Source of the DNA: JAJPKK01 sp963800215
Lineage (GTDB): Bacteria > Pseudomonadota > Alphaproteobacteria > Rhizobiales > Xanthobacteraceae
DNA: 64,000 nucleotides
Reading direction: 5' to 3'
NCBI GenBank assembly: GCA_963800215.1
Contig: CAWCZY010000010.1
Span: 186,001-250,000, forward strand
The notes under the pieces were generated by a model. The model was given only the letters and a program-made list of their open reading frames with translations. It made no database searches and had not been told where the DNA came from. Shown here piece after piece: positions 25,105 through 33,480 of the stretch. Each line of letters starts with the position of its first letter. Position 1 is the stretch's first letter. Made by a program: the position numbers and the translations under genes.

Positions 25105-25961
25105 GACGAATACTTCCGGTCGAGAGCGAGGAAGCTCGCGGTGTCGATCACCGCCTCGCGCTCCTTGAAGGAGGCCATGTCGTCGATCATCGCCGCCGCG
25201 CTGCCATCGCGCGCGATGGCCGCGAGCACCCGCTGCATCGCCTTGATGGCGGCGCGCTGGGTGTCGCTCGGAATGATGACGACGTGGTAGCCGAACTCTT
25301 GCAGGCGCGACACCGGCAGCAGCGGCGTCTTGCCGCCATGGAACATGTTGATGAGCTTGTAGCCCGGAAGCCTGCGGGCGATGTCGGCGATTTCCTGCTC
25401 GGTGGTCGGCGCCTCCACGAACACCATGTCGGCGCCGGCCTCCAGATAGGCGCGGGCGCGCGCGAGCGCCGCCTCGTAGCCTTCGACCGCGATGGCATCG
25501 GTGCGGGCGATGACGATGAAATCGGGATCGTGCAGGGCGTCGCGCACCGCGTGCAGCTTCTGCACCATCTCCTTGGCCGGAACCAGGCCCTTATCGTCGT
25601 AATGGCCGCATTTCTTCGGGAAGGTCTGGTCCTCCAGATGGAAGGCGGCGACCCCGGCGCGTTCGAACGCGCGCGCCGCGCGCTGGGCGGAGAGCGCATT
25701 GCCGTATCCGGTGTCGGCGTCGGCGATCACCGGCACGCCTACCACCTCGACGATGGCGGCGAGCCGCTGGACGATCTCGTCGGGCGAGATCAGGCCGATG
25801 TCGGGTACTCCGGTGCTGCGCGCGATGGCGCCACCGCTCGCATAGATCGCCGGAAAGCCGGCCTGCTCGACGAGGCGTGCGGAGAGGCCGTCGAACGCGC
25901 CCGGTGCGACCACGATCCGGTTCGCGCTCACCATGTTCTTCAATCGTGTGGTGGCGCGCAC
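25101..25961 (-). CDS. Isocitrate lyase/PEP mutase family protein (methylisocitrate-lyase-like)
   Basis: 286 residues from a GTG at 25961 placed 6-7 bases after GGGAGGA. The signature KKCGH is at residues 116-120, and Asp81/Asp83 (VIADADTGYGN) supply the metal site. The sequence resembles 2-methylisocitrate lyases and oxaloacetate decarboxylases of this superfamily. Overlapping with an MmgE/PrpD gene suggests a C3-C5 acid pathway, such as methylcitrate-like dehydration and cleavage. No methylcitrate synthase is seen. In this phylum many such paralogs act on unknown 2-substituted malates or citramalates. Confidence 0.85.
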   Translation of the reverse strand: MRATTRLKNMVSANRIVVAPGAFDGLSARLVEQAGFPAIYASGGAIARSTGVPDIGLISPDEIVQRLAAIVEVVGVPVIADADTGYGNALSAQRAARAFERAGVAAFHLEDQTFPKKCGHYDDKGLVPAKEMVQKLHAVRDALHDPDFIVIARTDAIAVEGYEAALARARAYLEAGADMVFVEAPTTEQEIADIARRLPGYKLINMFHGGKTPLLPVSRLQEFGYHVVIIPSDTQRAAIKAMQRVLAAIARDGSAAAMIDDMASFKEREAVIDTASFLALDRKYSS

Positions 25962-26054
25962 GTCAGATCCTCCCTGGGTCCGTAGATTGACCATCGCGGC
26001 GGTCGCTCCTAACATGCGAGTAAAAGCAATATCCAGGAGGTTCAGATTAGCACT

Positions 26055-26888
26055 TTGGCCCCGGAGCCGCGGGAGGATGGCGGCGGCCCGGACCCGAAAG
26101 CCTCGGTGCCTCTCTTGCAGGTCGACGGCGTCACCCTGCAGTACAAAACCCCTCACACCCTCGTCACCGCGACCTATCGCGTCGATTTCTCGGTGTTTCG
26201 CTCCGACCGCTATGTCGTGCTCGGGCCGTCCGGCTGCGGCAAGTCGACCCTGCTCAAGGCGGTCGGCGGCTATATCAAACCTACCGAGGGGCGCATCACC
26301 CTCGACGGCCGCGAGATCGTGCGGCCGGGCCCGGACCGGGTGATGGTGTTCCAGGAGTTCGACCAGCTGCTGGCGTGGAAGACCGTCAAGCAGAATGTCG
26401 TCTTCGCGTTGCGCACCGGCGCCGGGCTCGCCGCCCGGGAAGCTGAGGAAAAGGCGCTCCACTACATCCACAAGGTCGGGCTGGGCGGCTTCGCCGACGT
26501 CTATCCGCACATGCTGTCCGGCGGCATGAAGGCCCGCGTCGCCATTGCCCGCGGCATGGCGATGGAGCCCGCCATCCTCCTGATGGACGAGCCGTTCGCG
26601 GCGCTCGACGCGCTGACCCGGCGCAAGATGCAGGACGAGCTGCTGCTCCTGTGGGAGGAGACCCGCTTCACGGTGCTGTTCGTCACCCACTCGATCGACG
26701 AGGCCGTGCGCGTCGCCAGCCGTATCCTGTTGTTGTCGCCCCATCCCGGCCAGGTCAAGGCCGAGCTCGGCTCCACCGGCCGCGACGACGTGCATCCGCT
26801 GACCGGAGCGCGGCTGTCGGACTCCATCCATCGGCTTCTGTTCGCGCAAGCCGCCCCGAGCGAGGAAGCCGCCGATGTCCGGGGCTAG
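26055..26888 (+). CDS. ABC transporter ATP-binding protein, SsuB/TauB type
   Basis: 277 residues, start taken as TTG at 26055; AGGAGG lies about 14 bases upstream, rather far, so a nearby alternative is possible. Walker A is GPSGCGKST, the ABC signature LSGGMKARVAIARG, Walker B LLMDEPFAALD and the H-loop FVTHSIDEAVR. This is the nitrate/sulfonate/taurine group. The permease follows after a 109-bp palindromic repeat, and the binding protein at 22376-23392 probably completes the importer. Confidence 0.9.
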   Translation: MAPEPREDGGGPDPKASVPLLQVDGVTLQYKTPHTLVTATYRVDFSVFRSDRYVVLGPSGCGKSTLLKAVGGYIKPTEGRITLDGREIVRPGPDRVMVFQEFDQLLAWKTVKQNVVFALRTGAGLAAREAEEKALHYIHKVGLGGFADVYPHMLSGGMKARVAIARGMAMEPAILLMDEPFAALDALTRRKMQDELLLLWEETRFTVLFVTHSIDEAVRVASRILLLSPHPGQVKAELGSTGRDDVHPLTGARLSDSIHRLLFAQAAPSEEAADVRG

Positions 26889-26921
26889 TGTCGTGGCTTT
26901 GGCGTTTCATTTAGTTTCAGT

Positions 26922-27030
26922 GTCATGCCCCGCGAAAGCGGGGCATCCAGTAACCCCTGTGCCGTTGGTAGAACTCATACCAAATCGAATCCGGTGGTTA
27001 CTGGATCACCCGGTCAAGCCGGGCGATGAC
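26922..27030. repeat. Composite palindromic repeat inside an ABC operon
   Basis: GTCATGCCCCGCGAAAGCGG at the left and GGTCAAGCCGGGCGATGAC at the right each form hairpins; the longer arms ATCCAGTAACC and GGTTACTGGAT pair across the centre. It separates the ATPase and permease genes of one transporter. Confidence 0.75.
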
Positions 27031-27067
27031 AACGATCGAAATAAGGCGTTGGAGACAGGACTCTAAC

Positions 27068-27928
27068 ATGCCCATGCCCCGCCAGGACTTCATCCACGAA
27101 ACCTTGGCTTCCACCGATGCGCCGGTGGTCGAGATTCCGCTCTCCCTGTGGGAGCGGCTCGCCAATTCGCCGGTGGCGCGGAAGCTCTTCATATTGGCGG
27201 TGCTCGCGGTCGTGTGGGAGGCCTATGCGCGCTGGCTCGACAATGCGCTGCTGTTCCCGACCCTCGGCGCGACGCTCGCGGCATTGTGGAACGGGCTCGC
27301 CAGCGGGGAACTGGTGGAGCGCAGCTGGGTGTCGCTGAGCGTGCTGCTGATCGGCTACAGCGCCGGGGTCGCGCTGGCCTTCATCTTCGCGGTCGTCGCC
27401 ATCACCTCGCGGCTCGGCAATGATTTTCTCGAAACCCTCACGGCGATGTTCAATCCGCTGCCGGCGATCGCGCTGCTGCCGCTGGCGCTGCTGTGGTTCG
27501 GGCTCGGCATCGGCAGCCTCGTCTTCGTGCTGATCCATTCGGTGCTGTGGGCGGTCGCGCTCAATACCCATGCGGGCTTCAAGGCGGTGCCGGAGACGAC
27601 GCGCATGGTCGGGCGCAATTACGGGCTGTCCGGCATCGCACTGGTGTGGAAGATCCTGCTGCCGGCGGCGTTTCCGAGCATCCTCGCCGGCTTGAAGATC
27701 GGATGGGCGTTCGCCTGGCGCACGCTGATCGCGGCGGAGCTCGTGTTCGGCACCACCTCCGGCTCCGGCGGGCTCGGCTGGTACATTTACGAGAACAAGA
27801 ACGAGATCGAGATACCCAACGTGTTCGCGGGGCTGCTGACGGTGATCCTGATCGGGCTCATCGTCGAGAACCTGATCTTCCGCGTCGTCGAAATCCGGAC
27901 GGTGCAGCGCTGGGGCATGCAGCACTGA
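27068..27928 (+). CDS. ABC transporter permease, SsuC/TauC type
   Basis: 286 residues with about six membrane segments and a short polar N-terminus. The cytoplasmic EAA loop reads RMVGRNYGLSGIALVWKILL followed by PAAFPSILAGLKIGWAFAW, the expected BPD_transp_1 pattern. The ATG at 27068 has GGAGACAGG upstream; a second ATG two codons on is possible. With the ATPase at 26055 it forms the inner-membrane part of a NitT/TauT-type importer. Confidence 0.9.
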   Translation: MPMPRQDFIHETLASTDAPVVEIPLSLWERLANSPVARKLFILAVLAVVWEAYARWLDNALLFPTLGATLAALWNGLASGELVERSWVSLSVLLIGYSAGVALAFIFAVVAITSRLGNDFLETLTAMFNPLPAIALLPLALLWFGLGIGSLVFVLIHSVLWAVALNTHAGFKAVPETTRMVGRNYGLSGIALVWKILLPAAFPSILAGLKIGWAFAWRTLIAAELVFGTTSGSGGLGWYIYENKNEIEIPNVFAGLLTVILIGLIVENLIFRVVEIRTVQRWGMQH

Positions 27929-27971
27929 GCGCGCGCGCTCCCTCCCATTTGACAGGAGGGAGCGTCTCCGC

Positions 27972-28355
27972 TCACCCCTTGGCCTCCACCTCCTTGAACG
28001 CCTCGCGGGTGATGCGGAAGGCGTCGACGCCGCAGGGGATGCCGGCATAGATCGCGACCTGGATCAGCACCTCGCGAATCTCGTCCTTGGTGACGCCGTT
28101 GTTGAGCGCGCCCTTGACGTGCAGCTTCAATTCGTGGGGCCGGTTGAGGATGCTGATCATGGCGATGTTGAGCATGCTGCGGGTCTTGCGCGACAGGCCG
28201 TCGCTGCCCCAGGCGGCGCCCCAGCAGTATTCGGTGACGATTTCCTGGAACGGCCGATTGAAGTCGTCGGCGTTCTTCATCGACGCCTCGACGTAATCCT
28301 TGCCGAGCACGGCGGTGCGGACCTCGAGTCCCTTGTCGAACCTGGCCTTGTCCAT
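27972..28355 (-). CDS. Carboxymuconolactone decarboxylase family protein
   Basis: 127 residues of the small helical CMD fold, in the PcaC-like subgroup: WGAAWGSDGLSRKTRSMLNI, HELKLHVKGALNNGVTKDEI and REVLIQVAIYAGIPCGVDAF are in the right order. Known PcaC converts 4-carboxymuconolactone to the enol-lactone in protocatechuate degradation. The CxxC of AhpD peroxidases is absent. Related CMD proteins of unknown role often sit beside CoA-transferases. It follows the class III CoA-transferase gene, with a 58-bp gap. Confidence 0.8.
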   Translation of the reverse strand: MDKARFDKGLEVRTAVLGKDYVEASMKNADDFNRPFQEIVTEYCWGAAWGSDGLSRKTRSMLNIAMISILNRPHELKLHVKGALNNGVTKDEIREVLIQVAIYAGIPCGVDAFRITREAFKEVEAKG

Positions 28356-28413
28356 GGGGTTTCCTTCTTCTGCGATGTTGAAGCGCCGGCGCGGCGCATG
28401 CGATGGGCCGATC

Positions 28414-29613
28414 TTACCCCGTCTGTTTGGCCTTTGCTGCGGCGACCGCGGCGAACTCTTCGCGCACCCGTTCCGTGTGCTCGCCCACGGCCGGGACGGC
28501 ACCGTAGGGCTCTGCGCGGCGGTGCGGCGGCGCCGGATAGGACACCGGGCCGGACGGCGTCGCCACCGTGATCCGGTGCAGGTGCGGATGCACGGCCAGC
28601 GCCGCCAAGTCGCTCACGCGGGCGAAGGCGATCTCTGCGGCGGCGAGCTTTGCGGTCAGCGCGGTGACGTCGGTCGCGCCGAACACCGCCGCGACCCGCG
28701 CGTCGGTCGCCGTGCGGTGCTTGACCCGCTCGACATTGCTGGCGAAGGCGGGATCCGCCGCCAGCGCTTCGTCCCCCAGCACGTCCCTCGCCAGCACCCG
28801 CCATTCGCGGTCGCTCTGGATCGAGATCAGGACGTCGGCACCGTCGCTTGTCTTGAACACGCCGTAGGGCGCGATGGTCGGATGGGCGAGGCCGACCCGC
28901 TTCGGCGTGCGGCCGGCCTCGTGCTGGAGCAGCGGCACCGTCATCCAATCGGCCATGGCATCGAACATGGAGATCGAAATATCGGCGCCCAGCCCGCTGC
29001 GCGCGCGCACCAGCAGCGCTTCGAGGATCGCCTCATAGGCGTTCATGCCGGCGGCGATGTCGACCACGGAGACGCCGACCCGGGCCGGCGCATCCGGGCT
29101 GCCGGTGATGGAGGCGAGGCCCGATTCCGCCTGGATCAGGAGATCATAGGCCTTGCGCTGCGCATAAGGGCCGCTCTCGCCATAGCCCGACACCGAGCAG
29201 GTGACGAGCCTCGGATAGTCGCGGCGCAGCCGGTCGAGGCCGAAGCCGAGCCGCGCCACCGCGCCGGGCTTGAGATTCTGCACGAACACGTCGGCCTTCG
29301 ACAGCATCGCCTCGAACAGGGCCTTGTCCGCGGCCTGCACGAGGTCGAGCACGACGGATTCCTTGCCGCGGTTGAGCCACACGAAATAGGCGCTCTCGCC
29401 ATGGACGAGATTGTCGTAGCCGCGCGCGAAGTCGCCCTCCGGCCGCTCGATCTTGATGACGCGGGCGCCCGCATCGGCGAGCCTTGTGGTACACATGGGC
29501 GCCGCCACCGCCTGCTCCAGCGAGATGACGAGGAGCCCGGCCAGCGGCAATGTTTCGAGTGCATCCCTCCCCGTCTTCGGGGAGGGCAGGGTGGGGTTCT
29601 TACTTTCGTCCAT
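28414..29613 (-). CDS. CoA transferase family III (CaiB/BaiF)
   Basis: About 399 residues from the ATG at 29613. The start is uncertain: the fold itself begins at LPLAGLLVISLEQAVAAPMC, and a TTG at 29550 with GGGAGGGA upstream would remove the odd N-terminal segment NPTLPSPKTGRDALE. That segment is encoded by a palindromic repeat. GARVIKIERPEGDFARGYD, CSVSGYGESGPYAQR and ISMFDAMADWM are family features. It probably activates a carboxylate of the surrounding catabolic block. Confidence 0.82.
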   Translation of the reverse strand: MDESKNPTLPSPKTGRDALETLPLAGLLVISLEQAVAAPMCTTRLADAGARVIKIERPEGDFARGYDNLVHGESAYFVWLNRGKESVVLDLVQAADKALFEAMLSKADVFVQNLKPGAVARLGFGLDRLRRDYPRLVTCSVSGYGESGPYAQRKAYDLLIQAESGLASITGSPDAPARVGVSVVDIAAGMNAYEAILEALLVRARSGLGADISISMFDAMADWMTVPLLQHEAGRTPKRVGLAHPTIAPYGVFKTSDGADVLISIQSDREWRVLARDVLGDEALAADPAFASNVERVKHRTATDARVAAVFGATDVTALTAKLAAAEIAFARVSDLAALAVHPHLHRITVATPSGPVSYPAPPHRRAEPYGAVPAVGEHTERVREEFAAVAAAKAKQTG

Positions 29614-29672
29614 CGGCGTGCCCGCGGCCCGACCTCGGTTTGCGAGGCCACCCTCCCCGAAAACGGGGAGGG
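29565..29672. repeat. Inverted pair of CCCTCCCC-GTCTTC-GGGGAGGG repeats
   Basis: Left unit 29565-29596 (CCCTCCCCGTCTTCGGGGAG followed by GGCAGGGTGGGG) and right unit 29648-29672 (CCACCCTCCCCGAAAACGGG and GAGGG) are in opposite orientation. The left unit lies inside the annotated N-terminus of the CoA-transferase, the right in its leader. A second such pair is at 58150-58250. Confidence 0.8.
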
Positions 29673-29680
29673 ACAAGGGT

Positions 29681-30811
29681 TCATCCCCAGATTTCATCGG
29701 CCAGTTCGACGATCATGGCGAGCTTTGCCCATTGCTCGTCCTCGGCCAGCGTATTGCCGTCCTCGGTGGAGGCGAAACCGCATTGCGGGGAGAGGCAGAG
29801 CTGATCGATGTCGATGAATTTCGCCGCCTCCTCGATGCGGCGCTTGAGGTCGTCGCGGCTTTCGAGCACGCCGGTCTTCGACGTGACGAGGCCGAGCACC
29901 ACCATCTTGCCCTTGGGCACGAAGCGCAGCGGCTCGAACCCGCCGGCGCGGGCGCTGTCGTATTCCATGAAATAGCCGTGGACGCCGATGGTGTTGAACA
30001 GCATCTCGGCGATCGGCTCATAGCCGCCCGCGGCGACGAAGGTCGAGCGGAAATTGCCGCGACAGAGATGCATGGTGATGGTCATGTCTTGGGGGATGTC
30101 CGAGATCGCCGCATTGATCATCCCGGCATAGACGAGCGGCAGCGTCGCGGGATCGTCGCCGCGCGCGCGCACCTGGTCGCGCAGCGCGGGATCGCAGAGA
30201 TAGGCGAGGTTGACCTCGTCGAGCTGGAGATAGCGGCAGCCGGCATCGGCGAAGCCGCGCACCACCTTGCGATAGGTGGCGCCGAGATCGCGATAGAAGC
30301 CGTCCATGTCGGGATAGAGCGCCTCCGGCACCGCCTCGCGCCCGTAGCGGAAATGCAGGGTCGAAGGCGACGGGATCGTCATCTTCGGAACTACCTTGGC
30401 GTTGGCCTTAGTGTGGGCGGCGAGGAATTGGAAATGCTCGATCATCGGGTGGCCGGAAAGGCCGCCGAGCTTGCCCTTGAGGCGCAGCAGGATCGGCCGC
30501 GGCTGCGGCCCCTGGAACTTGAACTTGCGCTCGCCGAAATAGGACCCGACCCCGTCGAGCCCGACCAGGAAATCGGTCTGCCAGGAGGCGCGGCGGTATT
30601 CGCCGTCGGTTATCGACTGGAGGCCGACGGCTTCCTGGCGGCCGATCAGCTTGATGATCTCCTCGTCCTCGACGGCGCGCAACGCGTCGGCACCGATCTC
30701 GCCACGCTCGTGGCGTCCGCGCGCCGCCTTGAGCGCACCGGTGCGCAACAGGCTGCCGACATGATCGGCGCGGAACGGCGGTTTCGTGCGTTTCTGCGTT
30801 GGCTTGCTCAA
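29681..30811 (-). CDS. MetE-like protein, tandem copy 1
   Basis: 376 residues from a TTG at 30811, with AGGAGGTG just upstream; the TTG overlaps the stop of the preceding paralog as TTGA. The opening FRADHVGSLLR and ITDGEYRRASW are typical of YxjG/MetE-core proteins. Likely zinc ligands are in MHLCRGN and LSPQCGFAS. It lacks the MetE N-terminal domain. The neighbour upstream is a clear duplicate. A methyl- or alkyl-transfer role in the catabolic block is possible; methionine synthesis is not demonstrated. Confidence 0.82.
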   Translation of the reverse strand: MSKPTQKRTKPPFRADHVGSLLRTGALKAARGRHERGEIGADALRAVEDEEIIKLIGRQEAVGLQSITDGEYRRASWQTDFLVGLDGVGSYFGERKFKFQGPQPRPILLRLKGKLGGLSGHPMIEHFQFLAAHTKANAKVVPKMTIPSPSTLHFRYGREAVPEALYPDMDGFYRDLGATYRKVVRGFADAGCRYLQLDEVNLAYLCDPALRDQVRARGDDPATLPLVYAGMINAAISDIPQDMTITMHLCRGNFRSTFVAAGGYEPIAEMLFNTIGVHGYFMEYDSARAGGFEPLRFVPKGKMVVLGLVTSKTGVLESRDDLKRRIEEAAKFIDIDQLCLSPQCGFASTEDGNTLAEDEQWAKLAMIVELADEIWG

Positions 30812-31914
30812 CCCCACACCTCCTGGGCGATCTCCACCGCCATGCGCAGTTTCGCCCACTGCTCGTCCTCGGCGAGCACATTGCCTTCCTCGGTCGAAGC
30901 AAAGCCGCATTGCGGGGACACAGCAAGCTGGCCGAGCGGGGCAAATTTTGCCGCCTCGTCGATACGGCGCTTGATGTCGTCCTTCTTCTCGAGCGCGCCG
31001 AGCTTGGAGCTGATGAGGCCGAGCACCACGATCTTGTTGCCTTTGGGCAGGAACCGCAGCGGCTCGAAGCCGCCGGCGCGCTCGGTATCGTATTCGAGGA
31101 AATAGCCGTCGTAATTGCAACCCGCGAGCAGGCTCCGCGCCACCGGCTCGTAGCCGCCCGACGCGATCCAGGTCGAGCGGAAATTGCCGCGGCAGACATG
31201 GGTGGTGATCGTCATGTCGGCGGGCTTGCCGGCGAGCGCCGTGTTGATGATGGCGGCATAGCTCGCCTGGAGATGATCGACGTTCATGCCGCGGTCGCGG
31301 GCTTTTTTCATTTCGACCTCGGAGCAGAGATAGGCCCAGGCGGTGTCGTCGAACTGCAGATAGCGGCAACCGGCATCGTAGAAGGCACGCACCGCGGTGC
31401 GGTAGGTCGCAGCGAGATCATCGAAGATGGCGTCGCGATCGGGATAGGCGGCCTCGGCGACGGCACCGGGCTCGAGGCGGAAATGCAGCACGCTCGGGCT
31501 CGGTATGGTCATCTTCGGCATGACCTTGGCGTGCGCCGCGAGGAACCTGAAATGCTCCAGCATCGGATGTTCGGAGAATCCGATCTTGCCGGTGACGCGT
31601 ATGCTCTGGGCCTTGGTCTGCACGCCCTGGAACTGGATGCCGTGGTCGAGCTCGTAGATCTCGACGCCGTCGAGCATGCCGAAGAAATCGAAATGCCACC
31701 AGGCCCGACGAAACTCGCCGTCGGTGGCGAGCTTGAGGCCGATCTCTTCCTGCTTGCGGATGATCTTCGCAATCTCCCGGTCTTCCACCGCTTTTAGTTC
31801 CGCGGCCGTGAGCGCGCCGTGGGCGGCCTTCTCGCGGGCCTCTTTGAGCGAAGCCGGGCGCAGCAGCGATCCCACATGGTCGGCGCGGAACGGCGGCTTG
31901 GTGCGTGCGGTCAT
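30808..31914 (-). CDS. MetE-like protein, tandem copy 2
   Basis: 368 residues closely related to the following copy (shared FRADHVGSLLRPA, PKMTIPSPSVLHFR, CRGNFRSTW, GGFEPLRFLPKG, SPQCGFASTEEGN). HVCRGN and the QCGFAS cysteine are the probable zinc ligands. It is the first gene of a coupled pair and follows the livF gene by 84 bp. Divergence between the two (for example DFFGMLDGVEIYELDHGIQ here) suggests different substrates or a heteromer. Confidence 0.82.
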   Translation of the reverse strand: MTARTKPPFRADHVGSLLRPASLKEAREKAAHGALTAAELKAVEDREIAKIIRKQEEIGLKLATDGEFRRAWWHFDFFGMLDGVEIYELDHGIQFQGVQTKAQSIRVTGKIGFSEHPMLEHFRFLAAHAKVMPKMTIPSPSVLHFRLEPGAVAEAAYPDRDAIFDDLAATYRTAVRAFYDAGCRYLQFDDTAWAYLCSEVEMKKARDRGMNVDHLQASYAAIINTALAGKPADMTITTHVCRGNFRSTWIASGGYEPVARSLLAGCNYDGYFLEYDTERAGGFEPLRFLPKGNKIVVLGLISSKLGALEKKDDIKRRIDEAAKFAPLGQLAVSPQCGFASTEEGNVLAEDEQWAKLRMAVEIAQEVWG

Positions 31915-31998
31915 GGGCGTCTCCCTGCGGATTTCTTTTTATCGGCGCGGCGGTATTCGCGCTTATCCGGAATATAAGCCAAACGCGATCAAATGCGA

Positions 31999-32733
31999 CT
32001 ATCGCACCTGACCTCCGCGCCGCGGCCCGTGGTCGGTGACGCCGAGATAGGTTTCGAGAACGCCGCGGTCGGCCTTGAGGGCGGCGCTGGTGGATTGATA
32101 GATGACGGTGCCGCGTTCGAGGATGACGGCGTGATCGGTGACGCCGAGGATCTTCTGCGGGCTCTGCTCCACCAGGATCGCCGACATGCCTTCGTCGCGA
32201 ATCAAGAGCCGGAGCGCGGCCAGCAATTCTTCGACGATGATCGGCGCGAGGCCTTCGAGAGGTTCGTCGAGCAGCACGATCTTCGGGTTGAGCACGAGGG
32301 CGCGGCCGACCGCCAGCATCTGCTGTTCGCCGCCGGACAGCTGGTTGCCCAGATTGGCCTTGCGTTCGGCGAGGCGCGGAAACATGGCGTAGACCTTGTC
32401 CGGCGTCCACCGGCCCGGCAGCGCGACGGCGGTGAGGTTTTCATGCACCGTGAGCGACTTGAAGATGTTGCGTTCCTGGGGCACCCAGCCGACGCCGGCG
32501 AGCGCGCGCTGTTCCGGCGGCAGCCTGGTGATGTCGCGTCCCGCCAGCGTGATGGTGCCGCTGCGGTAGCGGGTGACTCCGACGATGGAGTTGATCAGCG
32601 TCGTCTTGCCCATGCCGTTGCGGCCGAGCAGCGCCAGCGATTGGCCTTCGGCGAGTTCGAGCGAGATGTCGGAGAGGACGACCGCCTCGCCATAGCCGGC
32701 CCGCAGCCGCTCGATGCCGAGGAGGTCAGCCAT
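31999..32733 (-). CDS. livF: Branched-chain amino acid-type ABC transporter ATP-binding protein LivF
   Basis: 244 residues. Walker A GRNGMGKTT, signature LSGGEQQMLAVGRAL, Walker B KIVLLDEPLEGLAP and the H-loop region (ILVEQSPQ) are complete. HAT/LivF features such as VGWVPQERNIFKSLTVHENL are present. Its start overlaps the livG stop by eight bases. The set livH-livM-livG-livF with a binding protein at 35676 is a full importer. Next to LigABCI genes it may import protocatechuate or another aromatic acid rather than amino acids. Confidence 0.9.
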   Translation of the reverse strand: MADLLGIERLRAGYGEAVVLSDISLELAEGQSLALLGRNGMGKTTLINSIVGVTRYRSGTITLAGRDITRLPPEQRALAGVGWVPQERNIFKSLTVHENLTAVALPGRWTPDKVYAMFPRLAERKANLGNQLSGGEQQMLAVGRALVLNPKIVLLDEPLEGLAPIIVEELLAALRLLIRDEGMSAILVEQSPQKILGVTDHAVILERGTVIYQSTSAALKADRGVLETYLGVTDHGPRRGGQVR

Positions 32734-33478
32734 CGAACGCCTCGCCGAGATAGACCGCCTTCACCCGGGGATCGCGCGCCACTGCGTCGGGCGCCCCCTC
32801 CACGAACAGTTCGCCATTGACGAGCACCGAGATGCGGTCGGCGAAGCCGAAGACGATGTCCATGTCGTGCTCGATCAGGAGCACCGTCACGTCGGCCGGC
32901 AGGGCGGCGATGGTGGTGAGGATCTCGTGGCGCTCGGCCTCCGGCACGCCGGCGGCCGGCTCGTCGAGCAGGAGGACGCGCGGGCGGCAGGCGAAGGCGA
33001 GCGCGATTTCGAGCAGGCGCTGCTTGCCGTACGGCAGCACCGCGGTGCGCTCGGTCATGACGTCGGCAAGGCCGAATCGCTCCAGCAATTCGCCGATCTC
33101 CTCGGTCACGCCGTGTCGGGTGCCGACGATGCGCCACCAGTCGCGGCCCGATCCGTGGCGCTCGGAAATCGCGAGCCCCAGCGTCTCGATCGGCGTGAGG
33201 TCGGCGAACAGCTGGTTGATCTGGAAGGTGCGGGCGATGCCGAGTTGCACCCGCCGGTAGGGCGCGAGATAGGTGATGGGCGCGCCGTCGAGAAGGATTT
33301 CCCCGCCCGACGGCCGCAGCATGCCGGTGAGCAGGTTGACGAAGGTGGTTTTGCCGGCGCCGTTGGGTCCGATCAGGGCGTGACGGGCGCCCTTCTCGAT
33401 GGCGATCGAAATCGCATTGGCGGCGATGATGCCGCCGAACCGCTTGTCGAGGCTTCGGGTTTCCAGCACCGGCGCCAT
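32726..33478 (-). CDS. livG: Branched-chain amino acid-type ABC transporter ATP-binding protein LivG
   Basis: 250 residues from the ATG at 33478, two bases after the livM stop. Walker A GPNGAGKTT, the LivG-type IARTFQINQLFADLTPIETL, signature LPYGKQRLLEIALAF and Walker B RVLLLDEPAAGV are present, with H-loop LLIEHDMDIVF. The signature has PYGKQ in place of SGGQQ, as in many Liv-type ATPases for aromatic or amide substrates. Confidence 0.9.
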   Translation of the reverse strand: MAPVLETRSLDKRFGGIIAANAISIAIEKGARHALIGPNGAGKTTFVNLLTGMLRPSGGEILLDGAPITYLAPYRRVQLGIARTFQINQLFADLTPIETLGLAISERHGSGRDWWRIVGTRHGVTEEIGELLERFGLADVMTERTAVLPYGKQRLLEIALAFACRPRVLLLDEPAAGVPEAERHEILTTIAALPADVTVLLIEHDMDIVFGFADRISVLVNGELFVEGAPDAVARDPRVKAVYLGEAFDG

Positions 33479-33480
33479 GG

